In this document: positions 42,976-52,484 of the stretch, one piece after another
Layout of the letters: every line of letters starts with the position of its first letter
Numbering within the stretch: the stretch's first letter is position 1
Assembly (NCBI GenBank): GCA_030753015.1
Contig: JASMDC010000023.1
Coordinates: 1 to 62,390, forward strand
Direction of reading: 5' to 3'
DNA from: Candidatus Undinarchaeales archaeon
GTDB taxonomy: Archaea; SpSt-1190; JASMDC01
DNA length: 62,390 nucleotides
Made by a program: the position numbers and the translations under genes
The notes under the pieces: model-generated
Told to the model about the DNA's origin: nothing
Seen by the model: the letters and a program-made list of their open reading frames with translations, nothing else
The model's database searches: none

Positions 42976-44253
42976 CTAGGCGCGGAAGTCCCTGCCCGGG
43001 AACACGGCCGCGTCGCCCAGCTCCTCCTCGATGCGCAGCAACTGGTTGTACTTGGCGTTCCGCTCGCTGCGACAGGGGGCGCCGGTCTTGATCTGGCCGC
43101 AGGCCAGGGCCACGGCAATGTCGGCAATAGTCGTGTCCTCCGTCTCACCGGAGCGGTGCGAGACCACCACGCCGTACCCGTTCCGGAAGGAGAGGGTAGC
43201 AGCAGCAAAGGACTCGGTGAGGCTCCCGATCTGGTTGACCTTGAGCAGAAGGGCATTGGCTGCGCCGAGGTCAATACCACGCTGAATCCGCTCCACGTTG
43301 GTAACGAATAGATCGTCGCCCACGACCTGGATATCGAGCTCCCGGGTCATGCGAGCATAGGCCTCGTAATCCTCCTGGTCGAAGGGATCCTCGATGGAGA
43401 CGATGGGATAGCGGGAGCAGATGTCCGCGTAGAGGGCGAGGAGCTTATCGCTGGAGATGGGCTTGCCGCCGACGATGTAAGCCTTCTTCTTGGTGTCATA
43501 GAACTCAGCAGCGGCGCAGTCCATAGCTATGACGATGTCCTCGCCGGGAACGTAGCCGGCGTTCTTCACAGCGGCCATCAGAGCATCAAGACCCTCATCC
43601 ACGGTCTTGCAGGGCGGGGCGAAGCCACCCTCGTCACCCACGTTCACAGCGTCCCCGCCGTACGCCTTCTTCAGGTACGCTTTGAGCGAGTGGTAGCACT
43701 CCGCACCCATGCGCAGGCCCTCGGCGAAGTTACTGGCACCAACAGGCATGAGCATGAACTCCTGGAATTCGATGGCGTTACCGGCATGGACACCACCGTT
43801 CAGGACGTTCATCATAGGAACCGGGAGGACGTTTGCCGATGTCCCACCGAGATAGCGGTAAAGGGGGAGATCCACAGAGTCCGCAGCGGCGTGGGCGCAC
43901 GCCAGGGACACACCGAGGATGGCGTTGGCCCCGAGCTTGCTTTTATTCTTCGTCCCGTCCAGTTCGAGCATGAACCGATCGATGGCTACCTGATCACGGA
44001 CATCCATCCCGATGAGCTCGGAAGCGATGACCTCGTTGACGTTTGTGACGGCCTTGAGCACACCCTTGCCGAGCCACCCCTTGCCCTTGTCGCGGAGTTC
44101 AAGGGCCTCATGGGTCCCCGTTGATGCGCCGGAGGGGACAGCGGCCCTTCCGAAACCGATGCCGGCCGCAACGTCCACCTCGATGGTGGGGTTACCGCGA
44201 GAGTCGATAATCTGACGCGCAGTTATTTCGGTGATCTCAAAGGTATCGCACAT
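42976..44253 (-). CDS. eno: Enolase
   Basis: 425 residues with motifs [16 protein letters not shown] (near 13-28), [28 protein letters not shown], the lysine loop [12 protein letters not shown] and SHRSGETED. Converts 2-phosphoglycerate to phosphoenolpyruvate in glycolysis/gluconeogenesis. A TTTTTATG element at 44287-44294 lies inside the longest reading frame, so the internal ATG 44253 is preferred; it also gives the normal N-terminus. Confidence 0.96.
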   Translation of the reverse strand: MCDTFEITEITARQIIDSRGNPTIEVDVAAGIGFGRAAVPSGASTGTHEALELRDKGKGWLGKGVLKAVTNVNEVIASELIGMDVRDQVAIDRFMLELDGTKNKSKLGANAILGVSLACAHAAADSVDLPLYRYLGGTSANVLPVPMMNVLNGGVHAGNAIEFQEFMLMPVGASNFAEGLRMGAECYHSLKAYLKKAYGGDAVNVGDEGGFAPPCKTVDEGLDALMAAVKNAGYVPGEDIVIAMDCAAAEFYDTKKKAYIVGGKPISSDKLLALYADICSRYPIVSIEDPFDQEDYEAYARMTRELDIQVVGDDLFVTNVERIQRGIDLGAANALLLKVNQIGSLTESFAAATLSFRNGYGVVVSHRSGETEDTTIADIAVALACGQIKTGAPCRSERNAKYNQLLRIEEELGDAAVFPGRDFRA

Positions 44254-44316
44254 TATCTTCGCCGGTGGCCGTGTGGAGGGATAAGACATAAAAACGTAGC
44301 TGCGGGGCTTGTGCGC

Positions 44317-45813
44317 TCACAGGTAACCCAAGCGTTCCATACCCTCTTGGAGCCGGACGGCCGGATCTTCCCCAGAGGCGGCCAGGTTGATGGCCAAACT
44401 TACTAGCTCTCGCTTCTTCTCCAGGGTCACGGTAAAAGCCCCCGAACGCTCACGTGCGATGAAACGGGCGAATACCTTCAATGTCGGGCGCGGGTCCCAC
44501 TCGGCCTCCAGCAGCTCGGTCGCCAAATCACCGTACCACACGACGTCGTCGGCCCCGGAACCGTCGTCAGCAAGTATGGGGAGGATGAAGCGTGTAAGGA
44601 AGGAACCTATCTTAAGCGGTTCCTCGGGTTCGGTCCCGTTGTAGCTCTTCATTGCCGCCGAGCTCTTCACCATGCTCGAAACCACGGCCCGTGCCTGCTG
44701 CATAGGGATGATGTTCAGCGCGCCTTCCAGCCGTTCGAACGCCGTGGGTTCGAAAACCTTCTTTGCCCGGTCAAGGAACCGTGTGACGGTCTGGTCGTAG
44801 GTGCCCCGGACGCTACCATACTGGAGTCGGGTTGGGGACGCAACGGTGACCTTCGCACTCGGGGGGGTATCCTCTTTCGGGAGCGGTGATTCGTCATCGA
44901 GGATTGATTCAGGGGCTGTAATCTCCTCCGATGGGAGCTCCTCCTCAGCGGGTCCTTCGATCCCATCAGACTCCTCCTCCTCAGGAATCCCCCGTAGCTT
45001 TCGGATGTAGCCGGTGATGCGGTTACCGTAGCTCCTATTCCTATCATTCTTCGCATCACTCTCGCTTTGCACGATGCCCGGCGTATAACGCGTGTCCACA
45101 CTCTCCTTCTTGCCGCCGAGGAGCTCGCGGGGGTCGTACCGAGTGATCCATAACCGGTAATCCCGTCGCTGATGCCCGTCAGGACGGGGGATATTGCCGT
45201 ATCCTCCAATCCGAGCCGTGTAGGAGCCCCCTCGATCCTCCTTGCGGGAGCCCAGCATATTGTGGATGTTTTTGTAAACGGTCTCAGCGACCGATGAACC
45301 GATCCATCCACCCAGGCTTCCACCAACAAGAAAGATGGGGATGATGAAAGCCTTGGGGAACGTTTCTGGAACGAAGAGGACTATGCCGCCGAGGGTGAGT
45401 GCTCCGCCGACAAAAGTCCCTGCTGCCATTTCTCGCACTTTGTTGCGTTTAGCATTCGCCGTGACGTACTTGAACAGATAGACGGTCCATAGGACGACTA
45501 CGATGGCATGTCGTGCCATGAGCGGAAGTTCCTGTGCGCTCTCCACGCCCACGGTCAAGGAAAGGAGAATGAGAAGAACTGCGATCTCGGCCTCCCATCC
45601 CTTGGTATTGAAGAACTGCGTGTTCTTGAGCACCTGGCCCATGATGATTGCTGACAGTCCCATGGCTACAACTGCGACGGGATTGGAGATCACTTCAAGG
45701 AACGTCTCCCCTATCGGTTCGGACATGCGCGCAAGGAGGTCCAGGTCCTGTGGACCAAGAGAAGGTCTGAGTGACGGGATTGCGGTCGCGGCAAGGGTGG
45801 CGTTGTCTGCCAT
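44317..45813 (-). CDS. Five-TM protein with large cytosolic domain
   Basis: 498 residues. Five TM helices between about 43 and 185 are followed by a 310-residue soluble part: a Gly/Tyr/Arg-rich stretch (about 190-265), an acidic Pro-rich linker (about 275-320) and a helical C-terminal domain (about 340-498). I do not recognise it. It begins 22 bases after the PDCD5 gene on the same strand and may share its transcript. Confidence 0.65.
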   Translation of the reverse strand: MADNATLAATAIPSLRPSLGPQDLDLLARMSEPIGETFLEVISNPVAVVAMGLSAIIMGQVLKNTQFFNTKGWEAEIAVLLILLSLTVGVESAQELPLMARHAIVVVLWTVYLFKYVTANAKRNKVREMAAGTFVGGALTLGGIVLFVPETFPKAFIIPIFLVGGSLGGWIGSSVAETVYKNIHNMLGSRKEDRGGSYTARIGGYGNIPRPDGHQRRDYRLWITRYDPRELLGGKKESVDTRYTPGIVQSESDAKNDRNRSYGNRITGYIRKLRGIPEEEESDGIEGPAEEELPSEEITAPESILDDESPLPKEDTPPSAKVTVASPTRLQYGSVRGTYDQTVTRFLDRAKKVFEPTAFERLEGALNIIPMQQARAVVSSMVKSSAAMKSYNGTEPEEPLKIGSFLTRFILPILADDGSGADDVVWYGDLATELLEAEWDPRPTLKVFARFIARERSGAFTVTLEKKRELVSLAINLAASGEDPAVRLQEGMERLGYL

Positions 45814-45835
45814 TTTTTCGTACTCTCCGCGGTCG

Positions 45836-46210
45836 TCACTCGTTATTGCCCAAGGTCAAGGGATCCTCACCCCGGCGGGCAATGGTAATGGAGGGTTCCT
45901 TACGCTCGATTCGCCTCTCGAGCACTTTAATAGCGAGTTCGTCCACTTTCCCCATCAGTCGCCCTCTGGACACGATGAGAATGAGTGTGTCCTCTATTGT
46001 CCTTGCCAGTTCAGGCTTGGACGTACGTATCCTTCCAAGGTACTTTTTTCCCGAGGGCGCGAGTATCTCCTTGAGTAGCTGATTGCGGCGCGCACCGATC
46101 AGAGCCTCATACTGCTCTTCCTCCTGTTTCTGCGCCTTATCCTGCTCGATGCGTTGTTTCATTTCTGCAAGCTTCCGCGCTTTAATACGCGAGAGCTCAT
46201 CGTCGTCCAT
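45836..46210 (-). CDS. PDCD5/TFAR19-family nucleic acid-binding protein
   Basis: 124 residues. N-terminal helix DDDELSRIKARKLAEMKQR, then the conserved core RRNQLLKEILAPSGKKYLGRIRTSKPELARTIED, as in archaeal PDCD5 proteins, small basic helical proteins that bind DNA. The family usually ends in a flexible basic segment; here it ends with an acidic tail. A TTTCTTAAAA element at about 46232-46241 on the minus strand gives near-leaderless spacing. Confidence 0.85.
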   Translation of the reverse strand: MDDDELSRIKARKLAEMKQRIEQDKAQKQEEEQYEALIGARRNQLLKEILAPSGKKYLGRIRTSKPELARTIEDTLILIVSRGRLMGKVDELAIKVLERRIERKEPSITIARRGEDPLTLGNNE

Positions 46211-46257
46211 TGGAACAACAATGTGTTTCTTGTTTTAAGAAACTATCCCGACCCTCT

Positions 46258-47157
46258 TTACCAATGAGGAACGGGGAGCGTACAGCATCCCGTGGCCTTG
46301 ATGACCTCAATCCCCAGACGGCGTGCAGCTGAGTGCACCTCAAGCGAGGGCATGGCCATTCGTTCAAAACCGTGCTCCAGTGCCAACCGCTCGATAACCC
46401 TGCCCTCAGGACCCCGGGGTCGCATGCAGCCAAGGGCAAGCTCGGTCTCTGGTAAAAGCTCGCGTGCGGATGCGAATACCTCGGTCACGGCCTCCGACGA
46501 TGGAGGTTCGACATCGGCCATTCGAGTTCCCGGAGTGGGGAGTAGCACAAGGAACACGACCAGGGGTGCGTCCATGGACGCCGCCATCTCGAGAGCAGTC
46601 CGTTCTCCCCGGACCATACCGAAGTGGAGGCCGATGGTGATGTGCGGTACTACGGGAATGCCTACAGAGATCAGGCTCCGGTAGCTACCAAGATAGTCCT
46701 CCGGGCCACGGTCGAGCCCGTACACCTCCCGGGCGGTCGAGCGGTCACCGATAAGGTCCAGGGAAACCACGTCGACATCGGTCGTTGCTAGGATCCGGGC
46801 GTCCTCTGCGTTCACCAGGCCACAATGGACGTTGAGCTGCAGCCCAGTGGTCCGCTTAGCCTCTGCTAGTACTGGTAAGAAGGGGCGAAGTGGGACGCGC
46901 CCATCACGATCACATCCTCCAGACACAAGACAACCTGCGCCGCCCCGGGCCCAGAGTTCGTCAAGAAACGAGGATAAGCTCTCCGGCGTCGTAGCTGCAT
47001 GCATGTGACGGAGGAAGGTCCGACCGCAATGAGCACAGTCAAGGGAGCAGCCTGCACCGGTCACCGAAACCGATGGAAAAGAGGAGCGGGTAAGGGCATT
47101 GCAGCAATAGTCGTAGACGGTGAGTGTCCCGCTCTTCGTCCCGGCCCCTTGTGACAT
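46258..47157 (-). CDS. Radical SAM protein of the COG1856/LipS2 type
   Basis: 299 residues. The radical-SAM cysteines are C37-x3-C41-x2-C44 within VTGAGCSLDCAHCG. Other conserved blocks are GAGCLVSGGCDRDGRVPL, VVSLDLIGD, VVPHITIGLHFG and LGCMRPRG. This pattern is COG1856, whose Thermococcus member LipS2 works with a second radical SAM protein, LipS1, in lipoyl synthesis. No LipS1 (COG2516) partner is seen in the window. Divergent from the surface-protein gene at 47220. Confidence 0.8.
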   Translation of the reverse strand: MSQGAGTKSGTLTVYDYCCNALTRSSFPSVSVTGAGCSLDCAHCGRTFLRHMHAATTPESLSSFLDELWARGGAGCLVSGGCDRDGRVPLRPFLPVLAEAKRTTGLQLNVHCGLVNAEDARILATTDVDVVSLDLIGDRSTAREVYGLDRGPEDYLGSYRSLISVGIPVVPHITIGLHFGMVRGERTALEMAASMDAPLVVFLVLLPTPGTRMADVEPPSSEAVTEVFASARELLPETELALGCMRPRGPEGRVIERLALEHGFERMAMPSLEVHSAARRLGIEVIKATGCCTLPVPHW

Positions 47158-47219
47158 CGTATTCGCACCGCGCGGCCGCTACAAACAATATAAGCTTTTA
47201 GCAGGAAGGATGGCAGGTG

Positions 47220-49241
47220 ATGTCCCACCGCGGTGCCGCCATTCTTGCGCTCCTCCTCGTTCTTTCGGGCCTGGCCGAGGACGATTTGGCCATCCAGCTT
47301 TACGATCCGGCCATTCAACACATGGTCGTGTCATCGGCGGAGCTTCCCGTCAACATCACCAACGGTCCCTTTGCCTTCCTCAACCTCGGCTCTCCCCAGA
47401 ACGTCACGCTCCTTCCCTCCGGGGACCTGGTCAATGTCACGAACATCACCGAAGTATCCATACGCTCCAAGAGCTCCGTAAAGCGAATGTCTTGGTTCGA
47501 GAACACCACGTTGCTTCTGGATCGCGATCGGGAGCTGCGGATCGAGCGAATGAGCTTCAACATCACGGACCCGGGGCTATGGGAGGGTGGTATCTCCATC
47601 CACTACTCCAACCGTTCATTCACCTTCCCCATCCGGATCCGTGTGGAGGAGCAGCGTTACATAGCTTATATGGCTACCAGTATCCGGCACACTGCAGACC
47701 TTCTGGAGGACGAGCCCCGGACAATGCGTGATGCGGCCTACTCCTATATCGAAGCCGCTAAATATTACAGACTGCTGCTAAACGTGGCCAACGAGGATTA
47801 CTGCAGGCGGAAAGCGACAGGGATCCTCGACCGGGTGGTTGCCCAGGATTCGGCTAACAAGACCCGCTGGAACGACCTCAGGACCCTTGCCGAGCAGTAC
47901 CAGCTCCTTGACGACACTGAAGAGCTGTCCTCCATCCAGAACGAACTTATCCCCTGGTACTCGGACAAACTCTCTGCGGACCTCACCTATTACGCACCTC
48001 TGGCCCAGGCCTTCACCGACATCGGTGCCATTGACAAAGCGGAGCGTACCCTTCAGCTCTACGCCCAGCGTCTTGACGAAGTGGCCAACGCTACGGAGGG
48101 GATGCGACGTGCTGAGGACCTTGAAGCCGCCGCTCGCGTGTACGAACGCCTGTGCGATCGCAAGCGAGTGCAGGAGCGATACCTCGCTGCCGCTGAGGCC
48201 TACAGGAAGGCAATCCCTACAAGCGGTAATGTGCCCGACAATACTTTGGCCTTATGGTCCTTCGACATCGCTGAGCTTTACAAGAAGGCCGGAGAGCCCG
48301 TGAGGGCAGATCAGTACTACCTCTCGAGTCTGGACATCATTCTCAACATCATCAGGACGCGAGAGCTCCAGCACATCCCCCTTACCTTCAAGGCCGTCCG
48401 TATCTATGGTCGGCTTGAGAACGACCGGGCCGGTGAGCTCCTCGATCTCCTCGCCAGCCCCTATGTATCGGCCAACCAGACCTGGGAGAAAGATTTCCAA
48501 GTGCTCATGGGGCTGGAGAGCGTGTATCGATGGGCGTGGGAGTCCAATCACACAATGCTCGTGAACAAGACCTGTTCTCTGGGCACCACCCTCTCGACGA
48601 CCCTTGGTGACCAATACCACCTGAGCATGTACACTGCATGCCATCCTCCCGTTCCGGACGAGGTATGCATCAACCTCCTCCCTCTCGCTCTGGAAGTATG
48701 GATCGACACGGACGTCCAGCGTTTGATTACCAGTCTCTCAGAGACCTCCAAGACCCGTGAGCTCGCAGATGCTCTCGATGGGGGGGAAATGGTGCTAACA
48801 ACGGACATAATCGCAAATGCATCGGTCACAGACCGTCTCGTACTCGAGGCAATCAGGGATGTATGCCGGCAGCGTATGTCCCCCATGCTCCCCGGACCCT
48901 TCAATGCGAGCCTGACCACTATCAATGGATCTCTAGTGTGTTTCACACAGCTTGCAGAGACGTCGGTCAATGGGACTCGAGTCGCATCGCCGACTCCCGG
49001 TAACGTCACAACTACGGCCCGCCCCGATCCGACGGGGAAGGTGCTCAAGAGCCTCCTAATCATGGTCCTTGTCATCGCGGTCGTGATCGTGCTCCTAACG
49101 TACCATAGCCCGCCGCAGGAACCCGAACCAGCACCACGACAACCCAGCCCGGAGAAAACCGAGATACCGCCTCCCGAGCCCCCTGACGAGGATGAGGAGC
49201 TCGAGGACGACGACGATCTTAATCACGAGCATGAGCATTGA
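47220..49241 (+). CDS. Signal-anchored surface protein with TPR-like helical repeats
   Basis: 673 residues: signal peptide (1-18), a beta-rich, Asn-glycosylation-rich N-terminal domain (to about 145), helical repeats of TPR character (about 155-420), further helical region, a TM helix near 610-628 and a Pro/Glu/Asp-rich tail ending in His residues. More than ten N-x-S/T sequons indicate an extracytosolic, glycosylated protein. Family unknown; architecture parallels the protein at 39572-41602. ATG 47220 is preferred over GTG 47217. Confidence 0.72.
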   Translation: MSHRGAAILALLLVLSGLAEDDLAIQLYDPAIQHMVVSSAELPVNITNGPFAFLNLGSPQNVTLLPSGDLVNVTNITEVSIRSKSSVKRMSWFENTTLLLDRDRELRIERMSFNITDPGLWEGGISIHYSNRSFTFPIRIRVEEQRYIAYMATSIRHTADLLEDEPRTMRDAAYSYIEAAKYYRLLLNVANEDYCRRKATGILDRVVAQDSANKTRWNDLRTLAEQYQLLDDTEELSSIQNELIPWYSDKLSADLTYYAPLAQAFTDIGAIDKAERTLQLYAQRLDEVANATEGMRRAEDLEAAARVYERLCDRKRVQERYLAAAEAYRKAIPTSGNVPDNTLALWSFDIAELYKKAGEPVRADQYYLSSLDIILNIIRTRELQHIPLTFKAVRIYGRLENDRAGELLDLLASPYVSANQTWEKDFQVLMGLESVYRWAWESNHTMLVNKTCSLGTTLSTTLGDQYHLSMYTACHPPVPDEVCINLLPLALEVWIDTDVQRLITSLSETSKTRELADALDGGEMVLTTDIIANASVTDRLVLEAIRDVCRQRMSPMLPGPFNASLTTINGSLVCFTQLAETSVNGTRVASPTPGNVTTTARPDPTGKVLKSLLIMVLVIAVVIVLLTYHSPPQEPEPAPRQPSPEKTEIPPPEPPDEDEELEDDDDLNHEHEH

Positions 49242-49266
49242 GGGCCGGGGCGCTCTTTTCTTCCAA

Positions 49267-49274
49267 AAGGTTTA
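49267..49274 (+). promoter_or_regulatory. TATA box of the eL15 operon
   Basis: GTTTAAAA-type element in the gap after the surface-protein gene. It lies inside the longest frame reading into eL15, so the upstream TTG at 49281 is unlikely to be the start. Confidence 0.45.
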
Positions 49275-49334
49275 AAACGATTGGGAGAAGACGTGCCGCC
49301 ACCATCAGTGGCTGATGTTCTTCAGGTGAACAAG

Positions 49335-49883
49335 ATGAGCATGTACAAGCACATGGCACTCGCATGGCGCAAGACCAAGACGTCCCCATTCAAGGACGCC
49401 CAAAGGGAGCGCTATATTAAATGGCGATCGGAGGGTTCCTTGGTCCGCGTCGACCGCCCGACCCGCCTCGATAAGGCACGATCCCTTGGCTACAAGGCCA
49501 AGCAAGGCATCCTCGTGGTACGCTCCCGCGTCAAGAAGGGTGGTCGCAAGCGCACTCGCCCGGTCCATGGTCGCCGCCCGAAACGAGCTGGTGCGATTAA
49601 GTTCTCACCTGGAAAGAACCTTCAGACCATCGCTGAGGTGCACGCTTCGCGGAAGTATGCCAATCTTGAGGTCCTCAACTCCTACATCGTGGGGAACGAC
49701 GGCGTCTCTGCTTGGTACGAGGTCATCATGATTGACCCGAACCATCCCGTGATCAAGTCTGACCGACAACTTTCCTGGATTACTGAGGGATCTCATCGTG
49801 GTCGTGCATTCCGTGGTCTTACCACAGCAGGCAAGCGTGGTCGGGGTCTGGCTAACAAGGGATGGGGCACAGAAAAGGTTTGA
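49335..49883 (+). CDS. rpl15e: 50S ribosomal protein eL15
   Basis: 182 residues. Contains MYKHMALAWRK, RVDRPTRLDKARSLGYKAKQG and RGRAFRGLTTAGKRGRGL, all diagnostic of eL15, an archaeal/eukaryotic large-subunit protein. The ATG at 49335 follows AGGTGA with good spacing. It overlaps the next gene by about 22 bases, the gene order (eL15 then COG1325) common in archaea. Confidence 0.95.
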   Translation: MSMYKHMALAWRKTKTSPFKDAQRERYIKWRSEGSLVRVDRPTRLDKARSLGYKAKQGILVVRSRVKKGGRKRTRPVHGRRPKRAGAIKFSPGKNLQTIAEVHASRKYANLEVLNSYIVGNDGVSAWYEVIMIDPNHPVIKSDRQLSWITEGSHRGRAFRGLTTAGKRGRGLANKGWGTEKV

Positions 49884-50314
49884 GGTTCTCCTCCCTCTCG
49901 GCTAGAGCATTCTGCCAGGCAACTGAGTCGGTGGAGAAGGTACGGGCGGCACTCCGCACGTTCATTCCCGATGATACCGGACTGAGCTTACGCTCCGCTT
50001 CCGGTCACTTCGGCAATCCCATTACTATCATAGAGGGGCGTATCGAGAGCGCCCGGGCCATCCGGGAGGTCCTTTCACGCGTCCCGGTAGAAGTCCCCGC
50101 TGTTCCTACCTCTCGCGGATCTGCTTTCGTGCTCCGCTTCGACAAGGCTTCAGCACTCACGGGTGCCCTTGTTTCCGGAACAGACGATCCTATTCTCGTC
50201 AGAATCGCAGTAAACATGTGGGGATGCTCCTTAGAGTGGGATGAAGTCATTTCCGAAGTAAGAAAAAAGGGCACGGGAAGCCATTCTTCACCAGAAGTGG
50301 ATTCATCTGAATAA
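49862..50314 (+). CDS. COG1325 exosome-associated RNA-binding protein
   Basis: About 150 residues. The start (SLSARAFCQATESVEKVRAAL) and the later block SGHFGNPITIIEGRI match COG1325, predicted exosome-related RNA-binding proteins encoded after eL15 in archaea. The start overlaps eL15; a TTG at 49880 that overlaps the eL15 stop is a possible alternative. Probably acts in RNA processing or degradation. Confidence 0.8.
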   Translation: MGHRKGLRFSSLSARAFCQATESVEKVRAALRTFIPDDTGLSLRSASGHFGNPITIIEGRIESARAIREVLSRVPVEVPAVPTSRGSAFVLRFDKASALTGALVSGTDDPILVRIAVNMWGCSLEWDEVISEVRKKGTGSHSSPEVDSSE

Positions 50315-50553
50315 TCTATAAAATAAGAAAGAAGAGAGAAAGGAAGGGAGACAAGTGCAATATAGAGAAGTCGCTCACGCTTTATTAATCCTTCTGCTAA
50401 CGGCAGTTAATGGTTAGTCTAAATCGGAAGAATTGGCCGTTATATTTGGTTTTAATATTCATTTATGTTCATCTATGTTAATAGCGCGATAATTTCGGTT
50501 TAAACACGCAAATAGGAAAGATATATATGGTAAAAAAGATAATGAATGATTAG
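50315..50553. other. A+T-rich intergenic region before the membrane-bound regulator
   Basis: 239 bases, strongly A+T-rich between 50380 and 50550. It contains a TATA box (ATATATAT, 50521-50528) at leaderless distance from ATG 50554 and an ATTTCGGTTTAAA element (50491-50503) that resembles ATTTCGGTTCAAA near 35249. No coding sequence seen. Confidence 0.5.
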
Positions 50554-51489
50554 ATGGGATTTCGCACGAATGCCCTTATCGTGTTCATCCTACTCGCTCT
50601 CGCTAGCGGACGCATCATAGAGGAGCAAGTCGTCACCGTCTCCGTTGGTGACAACCTCGCTTGCCACTTCCAAATCGCACTGAACAAGACCATCGAGCAG
50701 GGAGAACCGTATCGCCTCATCGGCATCAACCATGTGCTCCCCAAGGGGGTCCAGCAGGTGAGAGTGTACGATACCGGAGGGCCGGTGGAGTATAGCCAGA
50801 CTGCTCGTGAGTCCGATACGCTTTTCCATATCCCGTATCGAGAACCATTAGTCGAGCGGGACTCAAAGATCATTTATATCGAGTACGATCAGTCAGATTG
50901 CGTTCGCCAAGCTGATGACTCGTATGAACTATCCACCCGGTTCTCTCTGCTCTCCGACACAGCCCTCTTCCGGCTCACGTTGATCCTTCCTGAGGGTTAT
51001 GTCCTTCCAGTAGAACTGGACAAAGAACCTTCACAGCTGCGTCCTGTAATCAGCCCCAACGCCATTATCCGCACGGACGGTAGGAAGCTTGAGTTCGAGT
51101 GGGAGCGACGCGACCTAGCCAGCGAAGAGAGCCTGTGGTACTTCGTCCGTTTCAATCCAATAGCACGAAACAGCACGCCGTATTGGGCCGTAGCAGCGGT
51201 CATCGCCGTAGCGGCAGCCTTCCGCATTGGGCAGTCATTCCCGCGCACGGTCCGTAAGCCCCGGACCTTCGGATTCGTGCTCAGGGACGATGAGAGAAAG
51301 GTGGTTGATGCCCTTCTTGAATCCGGAGGTGAACTGAAGCAGAGCGATCTTGCGAGGGTCGTGGGGTACTCAAAGGCGAAGGTTTCCTACATGGTCCGGG
51401 ACCTGGAGAAGCGAGGCATTCTGAAGAAAAGCCCGTTGGGGCGCACCAACCGCATCACGTTGCTGGTCGAGCGCGAGGACCTGGAGTAA
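50554..51489 (+). CDS. Membrane-anchored winged-helix transcription regulator
   Basis: 311 residues: signal peptide or first TM (1-19), an extracytosolic beta-rich domain (20-205), a TM helix (about 208-227), then a cytosolic winged helix (about 245-305) with LKQSDLARVVGYSKAKVSYMVRDLEKRGIL as the recognition segment and a basic wing. Proteins of this layout can sense surface signals and bind DNA at the membrane. The A+T-rich leader may hold its own operator. Ligand and targets unknown. Confidence 0.82.
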   Translation: MGFRTNALIVFILLALASGRIIEEQVVTVSVGDNLACHFQIALNKTIEQGEPYRLIGINHVLPKGVQQVRVYDTGGPVEYSQTARESDTLFHIPYREPLVERDSKIIYIEYDQSDCVRQADDSYELSTRFSLLSDTALFRLTLILPEGYVLPVELDKEPSQLRPVISPNAIIRTDGRKLEFEWERRDLASEESLWYFVRFNPIARNSTPYWAVAAVIAVAAAFRIGQSFPRTVRKPRTFGFVLRDDERKVVDALLESGGELKQSDLARVVGYSKAKVSYMVRDLEKRGILKKSPLGRTNRITLLVEREDLE

Positions 51490-51516
51490 GGAGGGAGGGG
51501 CACGAAGCCCCCCCCA

Positions 51517-51591
51517 TGGGCCCGGCAGGATTCGAACCCGCGACCTTCTGGTCCGAAGCCAGACGTCATATCCAGGCTAGACCACGAGCCC
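51517..51591 (-). tRNA. tRNA-Arg (anticodon UCG)
   Basis: On the minus strand the acceptor arms GGGCTCG and CGGGCCC pair with one G-T pair, discriminator A. The anticodon stem TCTGG/CCAGA encloses the loop CTTCGGA, giving anticodon TCG (Arg, CGA). The T arm has GCGGGTTCGAATCCTGC. No intron and no encoded CCA. It lies between the regulator gene and the SerK-like gene, outside coding sequence. Confidence 0.93.
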
Positions 51592-51650
51592 GCAAGTTCG
51601 TACGGCTGCTGTAAACCTATAAAGCTTGTGGGGACGGCCCGGCTCCGACC

Positions 51651-52484
51651 TCACTCATCATAGATGAAGACCGGTTCAGGATAGTGACGTATCTTTTGGA
51701 GCTTCCAGCGGTTCCGGGTCTCCTCGCACAGGATCCGGTCCATCTGTTCCGCGGTAAGGTCCGAACGAAGGATGCTAAGTGGGATGTCGAGCCGGAGTGG
51801 CCGGCCCGGGATGACGTGACGTGTGGACTTGGGAGGGAATAGCTTGTCCGCCAGTGCTCGCTCCACCACCTCCTGCTTGCTGTATACGGGGCGAAGGAGA
51901 AGGAGAACACACAGAGGATCTGCAGCAAGAATCTTCTCGCAGGGCTCGTCACCCACAAGGCGATACGTGATCCCGTGCTCCTGAATCTCCTTGAGGACCG
52001 CTTGGTCCATGTTGATGAACCGTTCAAGATCGAAGCCGTCTTTAGGCGTATACACGTGCACGTTGCCTTCACCCCGTGCAAGTACGCCGAACGATGCGGT
52101 GCGCTCAGCCATCTTTTTCTGGGCCTCAGCCACGGGAAGTTCCTGTCGCTCGAGATGGGGTGCCGTCCGTTCTATGATTGCGCATAGCTCGTCCGAGCTT
52201 AAGTTGTCAAGGGACAAGTACCAGCCCTTGAGCTCGATGCTATCGTCGAAGTAATCAACTATACAGGCCACGATCCCTCTGCAATTAAGGCGTTTGAGGG
52301 CTGCGAACCGGTGCATACCGTCGATGACGATGTACTCCCCATCCACTTCAGTAGCGATAATGGGATTACGCTGGAGGCCCGAGTGAGCGATTAGGTCTGC
52401 GATACGGCGCGCTGGCTTATCGAGAGTGAGTTCGTGGATGTGAGTCTGGGATAGGGGGATGATCCTAAGGTTTGGCAGTTCCAC
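51651..52484 (-). CDS. ParB-fold SerK/SbnI-like protein, probable ADP- or ATP-dependent L-serine kinase
   Basis: 277 residues. The motif YIVIDGMHRFAALKRLN near 50-66 is the ParB/Srx-type GxHR loop, and a DYFDDSIELKGWYL block follows. The layout resembles SbnI and the Thermococcus free-serine kinase SerK, which phosphorylate L-serine to O-phosphoserine. Its start overlaps the end of iorB by 20 bases, so it is the last gene of the iorA-iorB operon and may act in amino acid metabolism. A regulatory ParB-like role is the alternative. Confidence 0.65.
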   Translation of the reverse strand: MELPNLRIIPLSQTHIHELTLDKPARRIADLIAHSGLQRNPIIATEVDGEYIVIDGMHRFAALKRLNCRGIVACIVDYFDDSIELKGWYLSLDNLSSDELCAIIERTAPHLERQELPVAEAQKKMAERTASFGVLARGEGNVHVYTPKDGFDLERFINMDQAVLKEIQEHGITYRLVGDEPCEKILAADPLCVLLLLRPVYSKQEVVERALADKLFPPKSTRHVIPGRPLRLDIPLSILRSDLTAEQMDRILCEETRNRWKLQKIRHYPEPVFIYDE

